Origin: UKL13-3 sp943369665
GTDB taxonomy: Bacteria; Bacteroidota; Bacteroidia; UKL13-3
Assembly (NCBI GenBank): GCA_943369665.1
Contig: CALRNX020000005.1
Coordinates: forward strand, 1-64,000
Direction: 5' to 3'
DNA: 64,000 bases
The first letter of the stretch is position 1. Each line of letters opens with the position of its first letter. The translations under genes were made by a program, and so were the position numbers. The notes beneath the pieces were generated by a model. It was not told the DNA's origin. It saw nothing but the letters and a program-made list of their open reading frames with translations, and did no database searches. This document shows, in pieces, positions 33,774 through 42,826 of the stretch.

Positions 33774-34115
33774 TTAAAACACCTGCCACCACTTCTTTTC
33801 AATGGCAACATACACACCATCATCCCGGGTTTCAGTGGGGTAAGTGTTCACATAATCGCCCTGGGTACCCTTGCCTGTTTGCACATTAAAACGGTAACGG
33901 TGAACCGGGCATACCAACATATTATCTTCACAATAGCCACCCATTCCAAACCTGGCACCAGCATGCGGACACCTGTCGTCAAGCGCAAAATAGCCTTTTT
34001 CAGTGCGGGTTAAGCACAGCCGCTTGCCTTCAATATCAATGCTTCGGGCACTGTTTATCCGTTGAGGTTCTGCCCCGTGTTTTTCAAAATCATACACTTT
34101 ATACCAACGCTGCAT
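33774..34115 (-). CDS. Rieske (2Fe-2S) domain protein
   Basis: 113 residues, soluble, no signal. The full set of ligands is visible: DDRCPHAGA gives Cys49 and His51, and LVCPVHRYRFN gives Cys69 and His72, with a 17-residue spacing. The layout is that of a small ferredoxin-like Rieske protein such as those serving oxygenases or nitrite reductases (NirD type). It lies 28 bases upstream of yihY on the same strand. The partner enzyme is not in the window, so its role as an electron carrier is an inference. Confidence 0.92.
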   Translation of the reverse strand: MQRWYKVYDFEKHGAEPQRINSARSIDIEGKRLCLTRTEKGYFALDDRCPHAGARFGMGGYCEDNMLVCPVHRYRFNVQTGKGTQGDYVNTYPTETRDDGVYVAIEKKWWQVF

Positions 34116-34147
34116 TTTTGTCTATAGTAATAATATCCTCCGTTAAC

Positions 34148-34166
34148 TCCCGACAAGCTACCGGGA
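34148..34166. repeat. Short palindromic intergenic repeat, copy 1
   Basis: TCCCG-ACAAGCTAC-CGGGA, a 5-pair stem with a 9-base loop; two related copies are at 36126 and 49266. It lies just upstream of the Rieske gene. Confidence 0.45.
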
Positions 34167-34219
34167 CGCGCAGTCTGCTGCAGAGAAATGTCTTTTATTT
34201 CGATTCATAATACACCTAA

Positions 34220-34663
34220 CTAATCAGCAATCGGAGTCAATACTAGCTTCATCTGAATCGTTGTTTGATCCTGTTTTAACAATACGATTAAAGTATCGTC
34301 CTGCAGTTTTTCGAGTGGAACCATCTTTTCCTTTTTACCTTCTTTTCCGTCCATGATAAACCGGATATTATTTCCGCTAAAAGCCCATTCCCCTCCTGAA
34401 CTTGCTGCCGCATTCCCTGTCATATAGGTTCCGTCATCTTTAAATTCATAAATATTTTTCATCATCACATCTCTGAGCATCATCTCGGTTTGCAATTGCA
34501 TATTGCCTTGCATGGTATCACTTTGCACCATTGCTTCGCTTTCGTTTATAAATTGCACATCGCTCACTTGCCAGCGTTTGCACAGCATCTTTTCGCGTTT
34601 GCCATTGCAACCAAACAGGCTAATGATGCTCAATAGTACCAGGGTTAAATACCATTTGTTCAT
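34220..34663 (-). CDS. Hypothetical lipoprotein
   Basis: 147 residues starting with a lipoprotein signal (LTLVLLSIISLFGCNG, Cys about 19). The body has KRWQVSDVQFINES, a Met/Gln-rich segment, YEFKDDGTYMTGNAAASSGGEWAFSGNNIRF and DDTLIVLLKQD, the pattern of lipocalin-like (DUF4923/DUF5004-like) beta proteins found in Bacteroidota, where GxWxF and KxDG turns recur. No specific function is known. The gene stands alone between the short palindrome and the divergent pgk gene. Confidence 0.75.
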   Translation of the reverse strand: MNKWYLTLVLLSIISLFGCNGKREKMLCKRWQVSDVQFINESEAMVQSDTMQGNMQLQTEMMLRDVMMKNIYEFKDDGTYMTGNAAASSGGEWAFSGNNIRFIMDGKEGKKEKMVPLEKLQDDTLIVLLKQDQTTIQMKLVLTPIAD

Positions 34664-34823
34664 TTTTGTATGAGATTATTTTGAGATAAATGTAACAGAA
34701 AAATTTATTTTCGCCCCACTTCATCCCATATTTAATATGAAATGACCAGGTGCGTTCAACAAACACAACTGAAAATGCAAGGTGTATTCCATAACGCAAA
34801 TTAAAAACAATAAATTACCATAT

Positions 34824-36038
34824 ATGAAAACTGTTGATTCAATAAACTTTGCCGGCCAAAAAGCACTTATTCGTGTTGATTTTAATGTCCCATTGGATAA
34901 AAAAACATTAGAGATTACAGATGATGCCCGTATTAAAGCTGCTATTCCAACCATCAAAAAAATATTAGCCGATGGTGGTGCCGTTATATTGATGTCACAT
35001 CTTGGTCGTCCGCTTAAAAAATTAAACGAGGACGGAACAGTTGATATTGCAAAACATACCTTAAAAAATGTTGTAAACAGGGTAAGCGAATTAACAGGAG
35101 TTGCTGTAAAATTTGCAACAGATTGTATCGGAGCCGATGCTGCAGAATTAGCCGGTTCATTAAAAGCGGGAGAAATCTTGTTACTCGAAAACTTACGCTT
35201 TTATAAAGAAGAAGAAAAAGGTGATGCGGCATTTGCTGAAAAACTGTCGACATACGGAGATGTATACGTGAACGATGCTTTTGGAACAGCACACCGTGCA
35301 CATGCCAGTACAGCCGTTATTGCACAATTTTTCCCTGAAGCAAAATGTTTTGGCTATGTAATGGCAAAAGAAGTTGCCAATGCCGAAAAACTGATGAACA
35401 ATGCTGAGCGTCCGTTTACCGCTATTACAGGAGGAGCCAAAGTTTCGGATAAATTATTGATCCTGGAAAACTTAATTAATACCGTAGATAATTTAATTAT
35501 AGGAGGAGGAATGGCATATACATTCCTGAAATCAATGGGCTACGAAATCGGTTCATCACTTTGTGAAGATGACCGTTTGGAGTTATGCCAACAGCTGATG
35601 AAAAAAGCAGAAGCTAAAGGAGTTAAATTAATGTTGCCCATGGATTCGGTAGTAGCAGATGCCTTTAGCAATGAAGCCAATCATAAAATTTGTGATAATA
35701 AACTGATTGAAAAAGGATGGATGGGGTTGGATATCGGGCCCGTTGCAACCGCTGATTACAGTGCAGTCATTAAAAACTCCAAGACCATTTTATGGAACGG
35801 ACCAATGGGCGTTTTTGAAATGAGTAATTACGAAAAAGGAACAAAAGGCGTTGCCGATGCGGTAGTTGAAGCAACAAAAAACGGTGCCTTTAGTTTAATT
35901 GGAGGTGGTGATAGTGCCGCAGCCGTTGCTAAGTTTGGATACGAAAACAATGTAAGCTATGTATCTACAGGTGGTGGTGCATTGTTGGAATACTTTGAAG
36001 GAAAAGAGTTGCCAGGAATAAAAGCCATCAATGAATAA
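34824..36038 (+). CDS. pgk: Phosphoglycerate kinase
   Basis: 404 residues from ATG 34824; 14 extra codons upstream come from a non-ATG start and are not PGK-like. ALIRVDFNVPLDK, ILMSHLGRPLKK, LLENLRFYKEEEKGD and NDAFGTAHRAHAS are the N-domain (3-phosphoglycerate) motifs; AITGGAKVSDKLLILENL, ILWNGPMGVFE and LIGGGDSAAAVAKFG bind ATP in the C-domain. It makes ATP from 1,3-bisphosphoglycerate in glycolysis. It is the only glycolytic gene in the window. Confidence 0.98.
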   Translation: MKTVDSINFAGQKALIRVDFNVPLDKKTLEITDDARIKAAIPTIKKILADGGAVILMSHLGRPLKKLNEDGTVDIAKHTLKNVVNRVSELTGVAVKFATDCIGADAAELAGSLKAGEILLLENLRFYKEEEKGDAAFAEKLSTYGDVYVNDAFGTAHRAHASTAVIAQFFPEAKCFGYVMAKEVANAEKLMNNAERPFTAITGGAKVSDKLLILENLINTVDNLIIGGGMAYTFLKSMGYEIGSSLCEDDRLELCQQLMKKAEAKGVKLMLPMDSVVADAFSNEANHKICDNKLIEKGWMGLDIGPVATADYSAVIKNSKTILWNGPMGVFEMSNYEKGTKGVADAVVEATKNGAFSLIGGGDSAAAVAKFGYENNVSYVSTGGGALLEYFEGKELPGIKAINE

Positions 36039-36125
36039 ATTCGAATCTCGAAATTCGAAAAATATTCTGTAAAAGAATAAATGAAAAAATGAAAGCAGTT
36101 CAACTCCTTTTTGTTTCGAATTTCG

Positions 36126-36143
36126 TCCCGAGAAGTTTTGGGA
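36126..36143. repeat. Short palindromic intergenic repeat, copy 2
   Basis: TCCCG-AGAAGTTT-TGGGA, a 5-pair stem with one T-G wobble, related to the copies at 34148 and 49266. It lies 20 bases upstream of the VanZ-like gene. Confidence 0.45.
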
Positions 36144-36163
36144 TTAACGATTCGCGTTTTTAA

Positions 36164-36532
36164 ATGAGGCCTGCAGCAATAAAATATGGTTATGCTATAT
36201 TGTGGGCCGCATTTATTCTGTTTGCCACGATCGTCAATACACAAACACTCGAAGACTTATCTCTTAAAAGTTTGTTTGCCTACGACAAACCCATTCATAT
36301 GGTATTGTTCGGTGTACAGGCATGGTTAATGATCAATGCTAAGTTTAGCCTCGTTTACAAATCTTATAAGGCCGTTGTAATCGGGTGTTGTGCTCTGGCG
36401 GCAGCATATGGTTTGTTTACCGAAATATTGCAGGAACTATTAACCACTTCCCGCACCTTCGACTACTATGATTTTATTGCCGATAGCCTAGGATGTCTCA
36501 TCGTTTGCGTTTGGTTTTTACGAAAACGATAA
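36164..36532 (+). CDS. VanZ family membrane protein
   Basis: 122 residues with three to four membrane spans. WAAFILFATIVNTQ near 12-25, KPIHMVLFGVQAWLM near 42-56 and LFTEILQELLTTSRTFDYYDFIADSLG near 85-111 match the VanZ-like layout, in which a lipid-facing F-x-E-x-x-Q motif and a D-x-x-x-D/N-x-x-G motif recur (here TEILQ and DFIADSLG). Its function in Gram-negatives is unknown. It follows pgk by about 125 bases. Confidence 0.8.
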   Translation: MRPAAIKYGYAILWAAFILFATIVNTQTLEDLSLKSLFAYDKPIHMVLFGVQAWLMINAKFSLVYKSYKAVVIGCCALAAAYGLFTEILQELLTTSRTFDYYDFIADSLGCLIVCVWFLRKR

Positions 36533-36671
36533 ATGGTTTTGTGTTGAGTGTGGTTTTGTGTTAATTGCACTGATAAGTTGAGTTTATTGTTTGTCCTCAC
36601 ACATACTCTGTAGCGGATAACAATACAAAACGCTTAGTACCTCTGTGTTAACATATAAAGTATAATAGAAT

Positions 36672-37418
36672 ATGAAATTACTATCAGGAAAAACAGCTCT
36701 TGTAACAGGAGCAACGCGTGGAATTGGAAAAGGTATTGCTTTAAAACTGGCTCATGAAGGCGCAAATATTGCCTTTACATTTGTGAGCTCAGTAGAAAAA
36801 GCAAAAATATTTGAAGAAGAATTGACTGCCCTGGGCATTAAAGCTAAAGGTTATCAAAGCAATGCATCAGAGTTTGCCGCAGCCGAAATATTAATTGACA
36901 GCATCGTTAAAGAATTTGGAAGTGTAGATATTGTGGTGAACAATGCAGGAATTACCCGCGATAATTTAATGATGCGGATGACCGAACAAATGTGGGATGA
37001 AGTAATGGATACCAATTTGAAATCGGCATTTGCGATTACAAAAGCTGTGCAACGTCCAATGATGAAAGCCCGCAGCGGTTCCATCATTAATATTACTTCG
37101 GTTGTTGGAATTACAGGTAATGCCGGACAAGCAAATTACGCTGCCTCAAAAGCCGGAATGATCGGCTTAACCAAATCAGTAGCTAAGGAGTTAGGATCAC
37201 GTAATATTCGCTGCAATGCCATTGCTCCGGGTTTTATTGAAACAGAAATGACCGAAGCTTTACCGGAAGAAACACGTAAAGAATGGTGTGAAGGGATTGC
37301 ATTAAAACGCGGAGGTAGCCCTGATGATGTTGCAAACGCAGTATTGTTTTTAGCATCGGATATGAGCGCATACATAACAGGGCAAACAATCAATGTTTGC
37401 GGTGGTATGGTGATGTAA
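36672..37418 (+). CDS. fabG: 3-oxoacyl-[acyl-carrier-protein] reductase
   Basis: 248 residues. ALVTGATRGIGKGIALKLA is the SDR Gly motif, NNAGITRDNLMMRM near 97-110 the NNAG block, SIINITSVVGITGNAGQANYAASKAG near 137-162 holds catalytic Ser and the Y-x-x-x-K (YAASK), and CNAIAPGFIETEMTEALPEE is the FabG substrate loop. It reduces 3-oxoacyl-ACP with NADPH in fatty acid elongation. Length and motifs match FabG closely. No other fab gene adjoins it. Confidence 0.94.
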   Translation: MKLLSGKTALVTGATRGIGKGIALKLAHEGANIAFTFVSSVEKAKIFEEELTALGIKAKGYQSNASEFAAAEILIDSIVKEFGSVDIVVNNAGITRDNLMMRMTEQMWDEVMDTNLKSAFAITKAVQRPMMKARSGSIINITSVVGITGNAGQANYAASKAGMIGLTKSVAKELGSRNIRCNAIAPGFIETEMTEALPEETRKEWCEGIALKRGGSPDDVANAVLFLASDMSAYITGQTINVCGGMVM

Positions 37419-37553
37419 AAATAAGGAGACGGTGGTTAGGGGACAGCTTTCACTTCTTTCAATCACAAACTTTTTATGCAGATTATAATTTCTTTATTGG
37501 TTAGCTTAGGTGCTTCTAAACCCTATTCGCTAACCCCTAATTCCTAAAAAAGA

Positions 37554-39644
37554 GTGAGTTTCACAGCTGAATATTCTTTATGGTTCACTTTACTTTGCCT
37601 GCTTTTGGCTGCTGCCGGGAGCTGGTTTTTGTATCGCCAGAATCCTTTAGCGTTAAACGGGAAATATGGCAGGGTTGCGCGTTGGGGCCTTTGGGCTTTT
37701 CGATTTGTCTCCCTATTTATCATTGCTTTTTTGCTGCTGGGCCCGTTGATGAAAATTACAACCAACCGTACCGAAAAACCTTTGGTTGTATTGGCAATTG
37801 ACGGTTCGCAATCTATTGTGGCCAATAAAGATTCGGCCTTTTACCGTACTCAATTTGTTGCAGACATTAAGCAACTGCAACAAAAACTTGCCGATGACTA
37901 CGATGTAAAAACATATACGATCGGCAAAACAATGATGGAGGACTTTGATGGGTCATTCAATGAAAGGCAAACAAATATTTCGCAGGTATTTGATGAACTA
38001 AAAAACAATTACAGCAATCAGAACTTAGGAGCGGTTATTGTTGCTACAGATGGGTTGTACAACGAAGGCAGCAACCCCTTGTATTCGGCCAGAGATGTGC
38101 ATGCTCCTGTATTTGCAGTTGCCCTTGGAGATACTGTTCAGCAAAAAGACGTACTAATCAAACAGGTAAAGTTTAACCAACTTGTGTATGCGGGTAATTT
38201 CTTTCCATTGCAGATCGATATAAGTGCGTTTGGTTACAGTGGCAAGCAAACCAAGCTCAATATTTCACATACTGGACAAACTGTTTTTGCACAAAATGTA
38301 GCCATTAACAACGACAATTTTTTTCAGACGATCCCTGTTTCACTTGAGGCTAAGCAACCCGGAACACAGCATTATATTGTAACCATCAGCCCCACCACAG
38401 GTGAAGTTTCAACAGCTAATAATCGGTTTGATGTTTTTATGAATGTAATTGATGGCAAGCAACAAATTGCCCTTATTTCACTTGCACCGCATCCCGATAT
38501 TGCAGCATACAAACAAAGTATTGAACAAAACGAAAACTATAGTATCAAAACATTTCATTACGATAAAATATCACCCAACGAATTGAAAGAATATAGCCTG
38601 GTTATTTTTCATCAATTGCCGGGAATAAAAGGTGAAGGATTGAACCTTGTAAAGGCTGTTAAACAACAGAACATTCCTGTATTATATGTTTTAGGAGCAC
38701 AAACAGGTTTGGCTAACTTAAACGCAAATGAAGCCAGCATTAATATTGCCAGTGCACGAAGCATGGTGAATGAGGTTACCGCAAGTGTTCAACCATCATT
38801 TGCATTGTTTACCATGAGCGATGAAGAGCTTGAAACTGTTAAACGATTTCCACCATTGTATTCCCCTTATGGTGCTTATAAAATAAACACGGAGCACGAT
38901 GTATTGCTTACGCAGCAAGTCGGTTCTGTAAAAACAACTTTTCCATTAATGGCCTTTTGCAAAAAGGCCGGAAGCAAAGTTGGTTTTATTTGCGGTGAGG
39001 GTTTTTGGAAATGGCGCATCAATGATGCTGCACTCAGCCAACAAAAAGTAACCAGCAGCTTAATGGGCAAAACAGTTCAATACCTTGCTGCAAAGGATGA
39101 TCGCTCGCGTTTCAGAATGAACAGCAAAAAACGTTTTGATGAAAACGAACCCGTAAAACTGGATGCCGAGGTTTATAATGAAAGTTATGAATTGATCAAT
39201 ACGGGCGATGTTCAGTTGCAGGTGCAAAACAGCAATGGTAAAAAGTTTACCTATACGTTTAGCAAAACAAATAATGCTTATATCCTAACTGTTGGCCTCT
39301 TACCTGTGGGTAATTACACTTACCAGGCAACCACAATAATAGGTGCGAGCACCCAAAAGCTAAACGGAACGTTTGTGGTAACACCCCTGCAAGTGGAGTT
39401 CTTACAAACTACCGCCAATCACCAGCTGTTAAACGAACTCGCTTCGGAAACACAAGGAGGCTTATTCTTCCCATCACAACTACCTGAACTGGAAAAGGCT
39501 ATTCGTGCCAACGAAACCATTAAACCCATTATTTACAAGCAGGATGCCATCAAGAGCTGGATAAACTTAAAATGGATCTTCGTTTGGGTGTTGATGTTAC
39601 TCAGTGCTGAGTGGTTTATCCGTAAATGGAACGGAAGTATATGA
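37554..39644 (+). CDS. Membrane protein with vWA-like domain
   Basis: 696 residues from a GTG. Two N-terminal membrane spans (WFTLLCLLLAAAGSWFLY and WAFRFVSLFIIAFLLLGPLM) precede a domain with VVLAIDGSQSIV near 80-91, a D-x-S-x-S MIDAS motif, and GAVIVATDGLYNEGSN near 162-177 (T-D-G), both von Willebrand A hallmarks. The large central part is beta-rich and probably periplasmic; one C-terminal span (WINLKWIFVWVLMLLSAEWFI) closes it. The topology resembles the BatA/BatB-related or CcmD-less vWA membrane proteins of Bacteroidota, of unknown role. No MoxR ATPase gene is nearby. Confidence 0.8.
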   Translation: MSFTAEYSLWFTLLCLLLAAAGSWFLYRQNPLALNGKYGRVARWGLWAFRFVSLFIIAFLLLGPLMKITTNRTEKPLVVLAIDGSQSIVANKDSAFYRTQFVADIKQLQQKLADDYDVKTYTIGKTMMEDFDGSFNERQTNISQVFDELKNNYSNQNLGAVIVATDGLYNEGSNPLYSARDVHAPVFAVALGDTVQQKDVLIKQVKFNQLVYAGNFFPLQIDISAFGYSGKQTKLNISHTGQTVFAQNVAINNDNFFQTIPVSLEAKQPGTQHYIVTISPTTGEVSTANNRFDVFMNVIDGKQQIALISLAPHPDIAAYKQSIEQNENYSIKTFHYDKISPNELKEYSLVIFHQLPGIKGEGLNLVKAVKQQNIPVLYVLGAQTGLANLNANEASINIASARSMVNEVTASVQPSFALFTMSDEELETVKRFPPLYSPYGAYKINTEHDVLLTQQVGSVKTTFPLMAFCKKAGSKVGFICGEGFWKWRINDAALSQQKVTSSLMGKTVQYLAAKDDRSRFRMNSKKRFDENEPVKLDAEVYNESYELINTGDVQLQVQNSNGKKFTYTFSKTNNAYILTVGLLPVGNYTYQATTIIGASTQKLNGTFVVTPLQVEFLQTTANHQLLNELASETQGGLFFPSQLPELEKAIRANETIKPIIYKQDAIKSWINLKWIFVWVLMLLSAEWFIRKWNGSI

Positions 39645-39662
39645 TTCTAGTAGACCATAAAA

Positions 39663-39857
39663 ATGTTTGACTTTTTGTTTGGGCTAATAGGCGAATTAAT
39701 TGCCATGCTTCTATGTCAATACCCTGGTGCATTTATTCGTTGGGTTATCTTTAGAAATCGAAGCTTTAAAGACTATCTAAAAGATGATTGGTCATCAAAC
39801 ATCATTCCTGTTATTCTTTTGATAGTTTTAATGCTAATCATCATCAAGATTTTTTAA
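39663..39857 (+). CDS. Small membrane protein, hypothetical
   Basis: 64 residues with two hydrophobic segments: FDFLFGLIGELIAMLLC at the start and NIIPVILLIVLMLIIIKIF at the end, with a short basic loop (RWVIFRNRSFKDYLKDDW). The sequence ends just before a bidirectional terminator, 19 bases after the preceding stop, so it looks like a real gene co-transcribed with the vWA protein. I recognise no family. Confidence 0.6.
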   Translation: MFDFLFGLIGELIAMLLCQYPGAFIRWVIFRNRSFKDYLKDDWSSNIIPVILLIVLMLIIIKIF

Positions 39858-39871
39858 AAAATGACGCAAAA

Positions 39872-39899
39872 AAAATCCCACCCATAAGGGTAGGATTTT
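39872..39899. terminator. Bidirectional terminator
   Basis: AAAATCC-C-ACCC-ATAA-GGGT-A-GGATTTT forms a nearly perfect hairpin (one C-A mismatch) flanked by an A run on one side and a T run on the other. It can end rightward transcription from the vWA operon and leftward transcription from ndk. Confidence 0.85.
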
Positions 39900-39938
39900 C
39901 GGTTGTCAAACCAAACACAAAACCAAAATGATTAAGTG

Positions 39939-40358
39939 TTATTGTCTTTCGAAGCTATTGAAGAAAAACGATGCTTCGATAGCAGCGTTCTCATCGCTGT
40001 CACTTCCGTGAACAGCATTAGCATCAATACTTTTGGCGTATAAATTACGGATCGTTCCTGGCTCAGCTTTTGAAGGATCAGTTGCTCCGATAATATTTCT
40101 GAAATCAGCAACAGCATTGTCTTTTTCTAAAATGGCTGCTACGATTGGTCCTGAGCTCATAAATGAAACCAGGTCTTTAAAGAACGGGCGCTCACGGTGA
40201 ATACCGTAGAATTCTCCTGCTTTTTCTTCGCTTAAGCGAGTGTATTTCATTGCTACCAGTTTGTAGCCTTTTCCAATAATATGATCAATAATTTTTCCTG
40301 TGTGGCCGTTTGCTACTGCATCCGGCTTAATCATTGTAAATGTGATTTTTCCGCTCAT
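39939..40358 (-). CDS. ndk: Nucleoside diphosphate kinase
   Basis: 139 residues. TMIKPDAVANGHTGKII at the N-terminus, FMSSGPIVAAILEKDNAVADFRNIIGATDP in the middle and AVHGSDSDENAAIEASFFF with the catalytic His in H-G-S-D-S near 117 are unmistakable. It transfers phosphate between NTPs and NDPs. A TATTTTCG box lies upstream at 40401-40394, with a terminator behind. Divergent from purK. Confidence 0.97.
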   Translation of the reverse strand: MSGKITFTMIKPDAVANGHTGKIIDHIIGKGYKLVAMKYTRLSEEKAGEFYGIHRERPFFKDLVSFMSSGPIVAAILEKDNAVADFRNIIGATDPSKAEPGTIRNLYAKSIDANAVHGSDSDENAAIEASFFFNSFERQ

Positions 40359-40393
40359 AAATAAGTGTTTTGTTAAGTCTAAATTTCGGGTTG

Positions 40394-40401
40394 CGAAAAT
40401 A
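40394..40401 (-). promoter_or_regulatory. Candidate -7 box of ndk
   Basis: TATTTTCG followed by CAACCC on the minus strand, 36 bases upstream of the ndk ATG. A TTTT stretch lies about 19 bases further upstream in place of TTTG. Confidence 0.4.
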
Positions 40402-40485
40402 GGGGTTATTTAATTGATTTAAAAATAGTTGTTGGTAGATTCTGAAATTCCTTCATTTTGAATTGCCGCTTCTGAATAAAGCCAA

Positions 40486-40513
40486 ATCTCAAATCATACA
40501 TCTCAAATCATAA
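40486..40513. repeat. Tandem 14-base direct repeat upstream of purK
   Basis: ATCTCAAATCATAC is followed at once by a second copy differing in its last base. It lies just upstream of the purK -7 box, where a -33 element would be expected. It may be a vestige of a simple repeat or an operator. Confidence 0.5.
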
Positions 40514-40521
40514 ATCGCGGT

Positions 40522-40529
40522 TATATTTG
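40522..40529 (+). promoter_or_regulatory. Candidate -7 box of purK, leaderless
   Basis: TATATTTG matches TAnnTTTG exactly and is followed by CGGCT, then the GTG start at 40535. The start codon would coincide with the transcription start. Confidence 0.5.
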
Positions 40530-40534
40530 CGGCT

Positions 40535-41698
40535 GTGAATCAAAATCCGCTACAAAAAAAAATAGGCATTATCGGTGGCGGCCAACTTGGCCGCATGATG
40601 ATCGAAGAAACCTTTCGTTATAATTTCACCATCAACACATTGGATGCCGATGGGAGTCCTTGCCAGGGTTTGTCGGCAACACATATTGTTGGCTCTTTAA
40701 AAGATGCAAATGCGATCAAAGAATTAGCCCAGATTTCGGATGTATTAACTTACGAAATTGAGCATATTAATATTGATGCCTTGTTTGAACTGGAGAAACA
40801 AGGAAAGGAAATCATTCCTTCTCCTCACATTTTGCATATTATACAGGATAAGGGCTTACAAAAACAATTTTTTGCCCAACACAATTTACCTACCGGCAAA
40901 TTCAAATTGGTTGAAACTGAAGCCGATTGGCTTACTGCTATTGCTGAGTTGGGGGGCGAAAAACTGGTGTCCAAATCCCGCAAAGAAGGTTACGATGGAA
41001 AAGGGGTTGCTATTTTTAATACTGCCGAACTAATTCAAGATATCAGCAAACGGGCCTTTACCAGCAATGCCTTAATAGAGGAGTTTGTTACCTGCCAAAC
41101 CGAATTATCGGTGATGGTGGCAAGAGATAAAATGGGCAATATTGCTACTTGGCCGGTGGTAGACATGGAGTTCGATCCGCAGGCCAACCTGGTTACGTAT
41201 TTAAATTGTCCGGCCCAGGTTTCAGAGGATATCGCACAACAGGCTGAATCAATTGCCCTTAAAACAATTGAAGCGTTGGACGGTGTTGGCGTTTTTGCCG
41301 TTGAACTGTTATTGGATTTGAACGGAAACATCTTTGTGAATGAGGTTGCTCCTCGCCCGCACAACTCCGGGCATCATACCATAGAGGCTTGTTATACTTC
41401 ACAATTCGAGCAATTGGTGAGAATATGCGCTGGATTGCCATTAGGTAGCACAAAACTTATTCAACCTGCGGTGATGATCAATTTATTGGGGGGCGAGGGT
41501 TTCTCGGGCAAATACCGATTGCAAGGTTTGGAAGAGGCTACCGCTATTGAGGGCGTGTATATTCACCTGTATGGCAAAACGGAAAGCAAACCAATGCGTA
41601 AAATGGGGCATGTTACCATTACTGCTCCTACACTGGAAGAAGCCAGAACAAAAGCAAAAAGAGTGCTCGAATTATTAATATTTGTATCAGCTAATTAA
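40535..41698 (+). CDS. purK: 5-(carboxyamino)imidazole ribonucleotide synthase
   Basis: 387 residues from GTG 40535. IGIIGGGQLGRMMIEE is the N-terminal dinucleotide-like motif, VSKSRKEGYDGKGVAIF near 144-160 the ATP-grasp glycine loop, and NEVAPRPHNSGHHTIEACYTSQFEQ near 269-293 the PurK signature. It converts AIR, ATP and bicarbonate into N5-CAIR in purine synthesis. purE follows after seven bases, then pnuC: a purine/NAD-related operon. The apparent -7 box sits immediately upstream. Confidence 0.96.
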   Translation: MNQNPLQKKIGIIGGGQLGRMMIEETFRYNFTINTLDADGSPCQGLSATHIVGSLKDANAIKELAQISDVLTYEIEHINIDALFELEKQGKEIIPSPHILHIIQDKGLQKQFFAQHNLPTGKFKLVETEADWLTAIAELGGEKLVSKSRKEGYDGKGVAIFNTAELIQDISKRAFTSNALIEEFVTCQTELSVMVARDKMGNIATWPVVDMEFDPQANLVTYLNCPAQVSEDIAQQAESIALKTIEALDGVGVFAVELLLDLNGNIFVNEVAPRPHNSGHHTIEACYTSQFEQLVRICAGLPLGSTKLIQPAVMINLLGGEGFSGKYRLQGLEEATAIEGVYIHLYGKTESKPMRKMGHVTITAPTLEEARTKAKRVLELLIFVSAN

Positions 41699-41705
41699 CC
41701 TAAAC

Positions 41706-42218
41706 ATGACTAAACATATTGGAATTATAATGGGCAGCGACTCCGATCTGGAGGTAATGCAGGAAGCCGCAAAGGTTCTGGATGAATTTAAGGTGCCTTA
41801 CGAGATCACAGTTGTTTCGGCCCACAGAACACCCGAGCGCATGTTCGAGTACGCTAAAACAGCGCGCGAGCGTGGTTTAAAGGTAATTATTGCAGGTGCC
41901 GGTGGTGCAGCGCATTTACCGGGAATGGTTGCCTCCATTACAACTCTTCCAGTTATTGGTGTTCCGGTTAAATTGAAAACAATGGACGGATTGGATTCAT
42001 TGTTATCCATTGTGCAAATGCCGGGGGGGGTGCCTGTGGCAACCGTGGCGATCAACAACGCAAAAAACGCGGGTCTGCTTGCAGTGCAAATTTTGGCCAC
42101 ACATAGCGATCATCTTGCTTTAGAAATGCAAAACTATAAGGACAAGATGAAAGTGGAAGTGGAGAAAAAGGCTGCCATTGTAGAACAAGGGAAAAAGTCG
42201 ATCGGCTTTAGCAAATAG
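41706..42218 (+). CDS. purE: N5-carboxyaminoimidazole ribonucleotide mutase
   Basis: 170 residues from ATG 41706, seven bases after purK. IGIIMGSDSDLEVMQEAA is the PurE nucleotide-binding opening, VVSAHRTPERMFEYA holds the catalytic His, and IAGAGGAAHLPGMVASITTLPVIGVP follows. Class I PurE, which moves the carboxyl group from N5 to C4 to give CAIR. It works as an octamer, directly after PurK in the pathway. The C-terminal 20 residues are Lys/Glu-rich. Confidence 0.97.
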   Translation: MTKHIGIIMGSDSDLEVMQEAAKVLDEFKVPYEITVVSAHRTPERMFEYAKTARERGLKVIIAGAGGAAHLPGMVASITTLPVIGVPVKLKTMDGLDSLLSIVQMPGGVPVATVAINNAKNAGLLAVQILATHSDHLALEMQNYKDKMKVEVEKKAAIVEQGKKSIGFSK

Positions 42219-42220
42219 TT

Positions 42221-42826
42221 GTGTTAAGCTTTTTTACCTTTTACAATACCATCGAAATCATTGGTTCCGTTTGCAGCATTGTATACAGCTTGCTGCTCAT
42301 GCGCGAAAAACCCATCGGGTGGCTATTCGGTATCATCTCTTCCATTTTAGGATTTATTTTATTCTACGAATCGAAAATTTACGCCCAGGCAATAATCAGT
42401 ATATATTACGGGGCTGTAGGGGTTTACGGTTGGATATATTGGCGCAAAGCACAACTTCGCAATGAGCATATTCATATCTGGAGCATCAACCAGCATCTTG
42501 CTTTTGTTACTGTCTTTTCTGTATTATCCATTGCAAGTGCTTACTTGTTTTCCAATTTTACCGATTCGCAAAGTCCTTATCTTGATTCTTTTTTAACCTT
42601 ATTCGGGTTGTTGGCATCTATTAAAGAAGCTCGCAAAATTTTAACAAGCTGGGTATATTGGTTTGTGATCAATGCCTTTTCAGTGATATTGTATTTCAAC
42701 CAGCATTTATACTTTTATGCCGTAATGATGATCATTTACACCGCTATTTGTATTCCCGGCTATTTAAGTTGGAAAAAGATCTACAACGAGCACCCTGAAA
42801 ACAAAACAGATTCTTCCCTATTTTAA
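42221..42826 (+). CDS. pnuC: Nicotinamide riboside transporter PnuC
   Basis: 201 residues from a GTG placed two bases after the purE stop. IEIIGSVCSIVYSLLLMREKPIGWLFGIISSILGFILFYESKIYAQ, seen in pieces such as WLFGIISSILG, and IYYGAVGVYGWIYWRK match the PnuC conserved W-x-x-G and Y-G-W-x-x-W blocks. Seven membrane spans are predicted. It imports nicotinamide riboside for NAD synthesis by facilitated diffusion, usually with a NadR kinase. Its tail overlaps the convergent nuclease-fold gene by nine bases. Confidence 0.88.
   Translation: MLSFFTFYNTIEIIGSVCSIVYSLLLMREKPIGWLFGIISSILGFILFYESKIYAQAIISIYYGAVGVYGWIYWRKAQLRNEHIHIWSINQHLAFVTVFSVLSIASAYLFSNFTDSQSPYLDSFLTLFGLLASIKEARKILTSWVYWFVINAFSVILYFNQHLYFYAVMMIIYTAICIPGYLSWKKIYNEHPENKTDSSLF

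Noticed and set aside
37419..37553. Possible small gene between fabG and the vWA protein
   Set aside because: Short frames only, no start signal; the segment looks like degenerate non-coding DNA.
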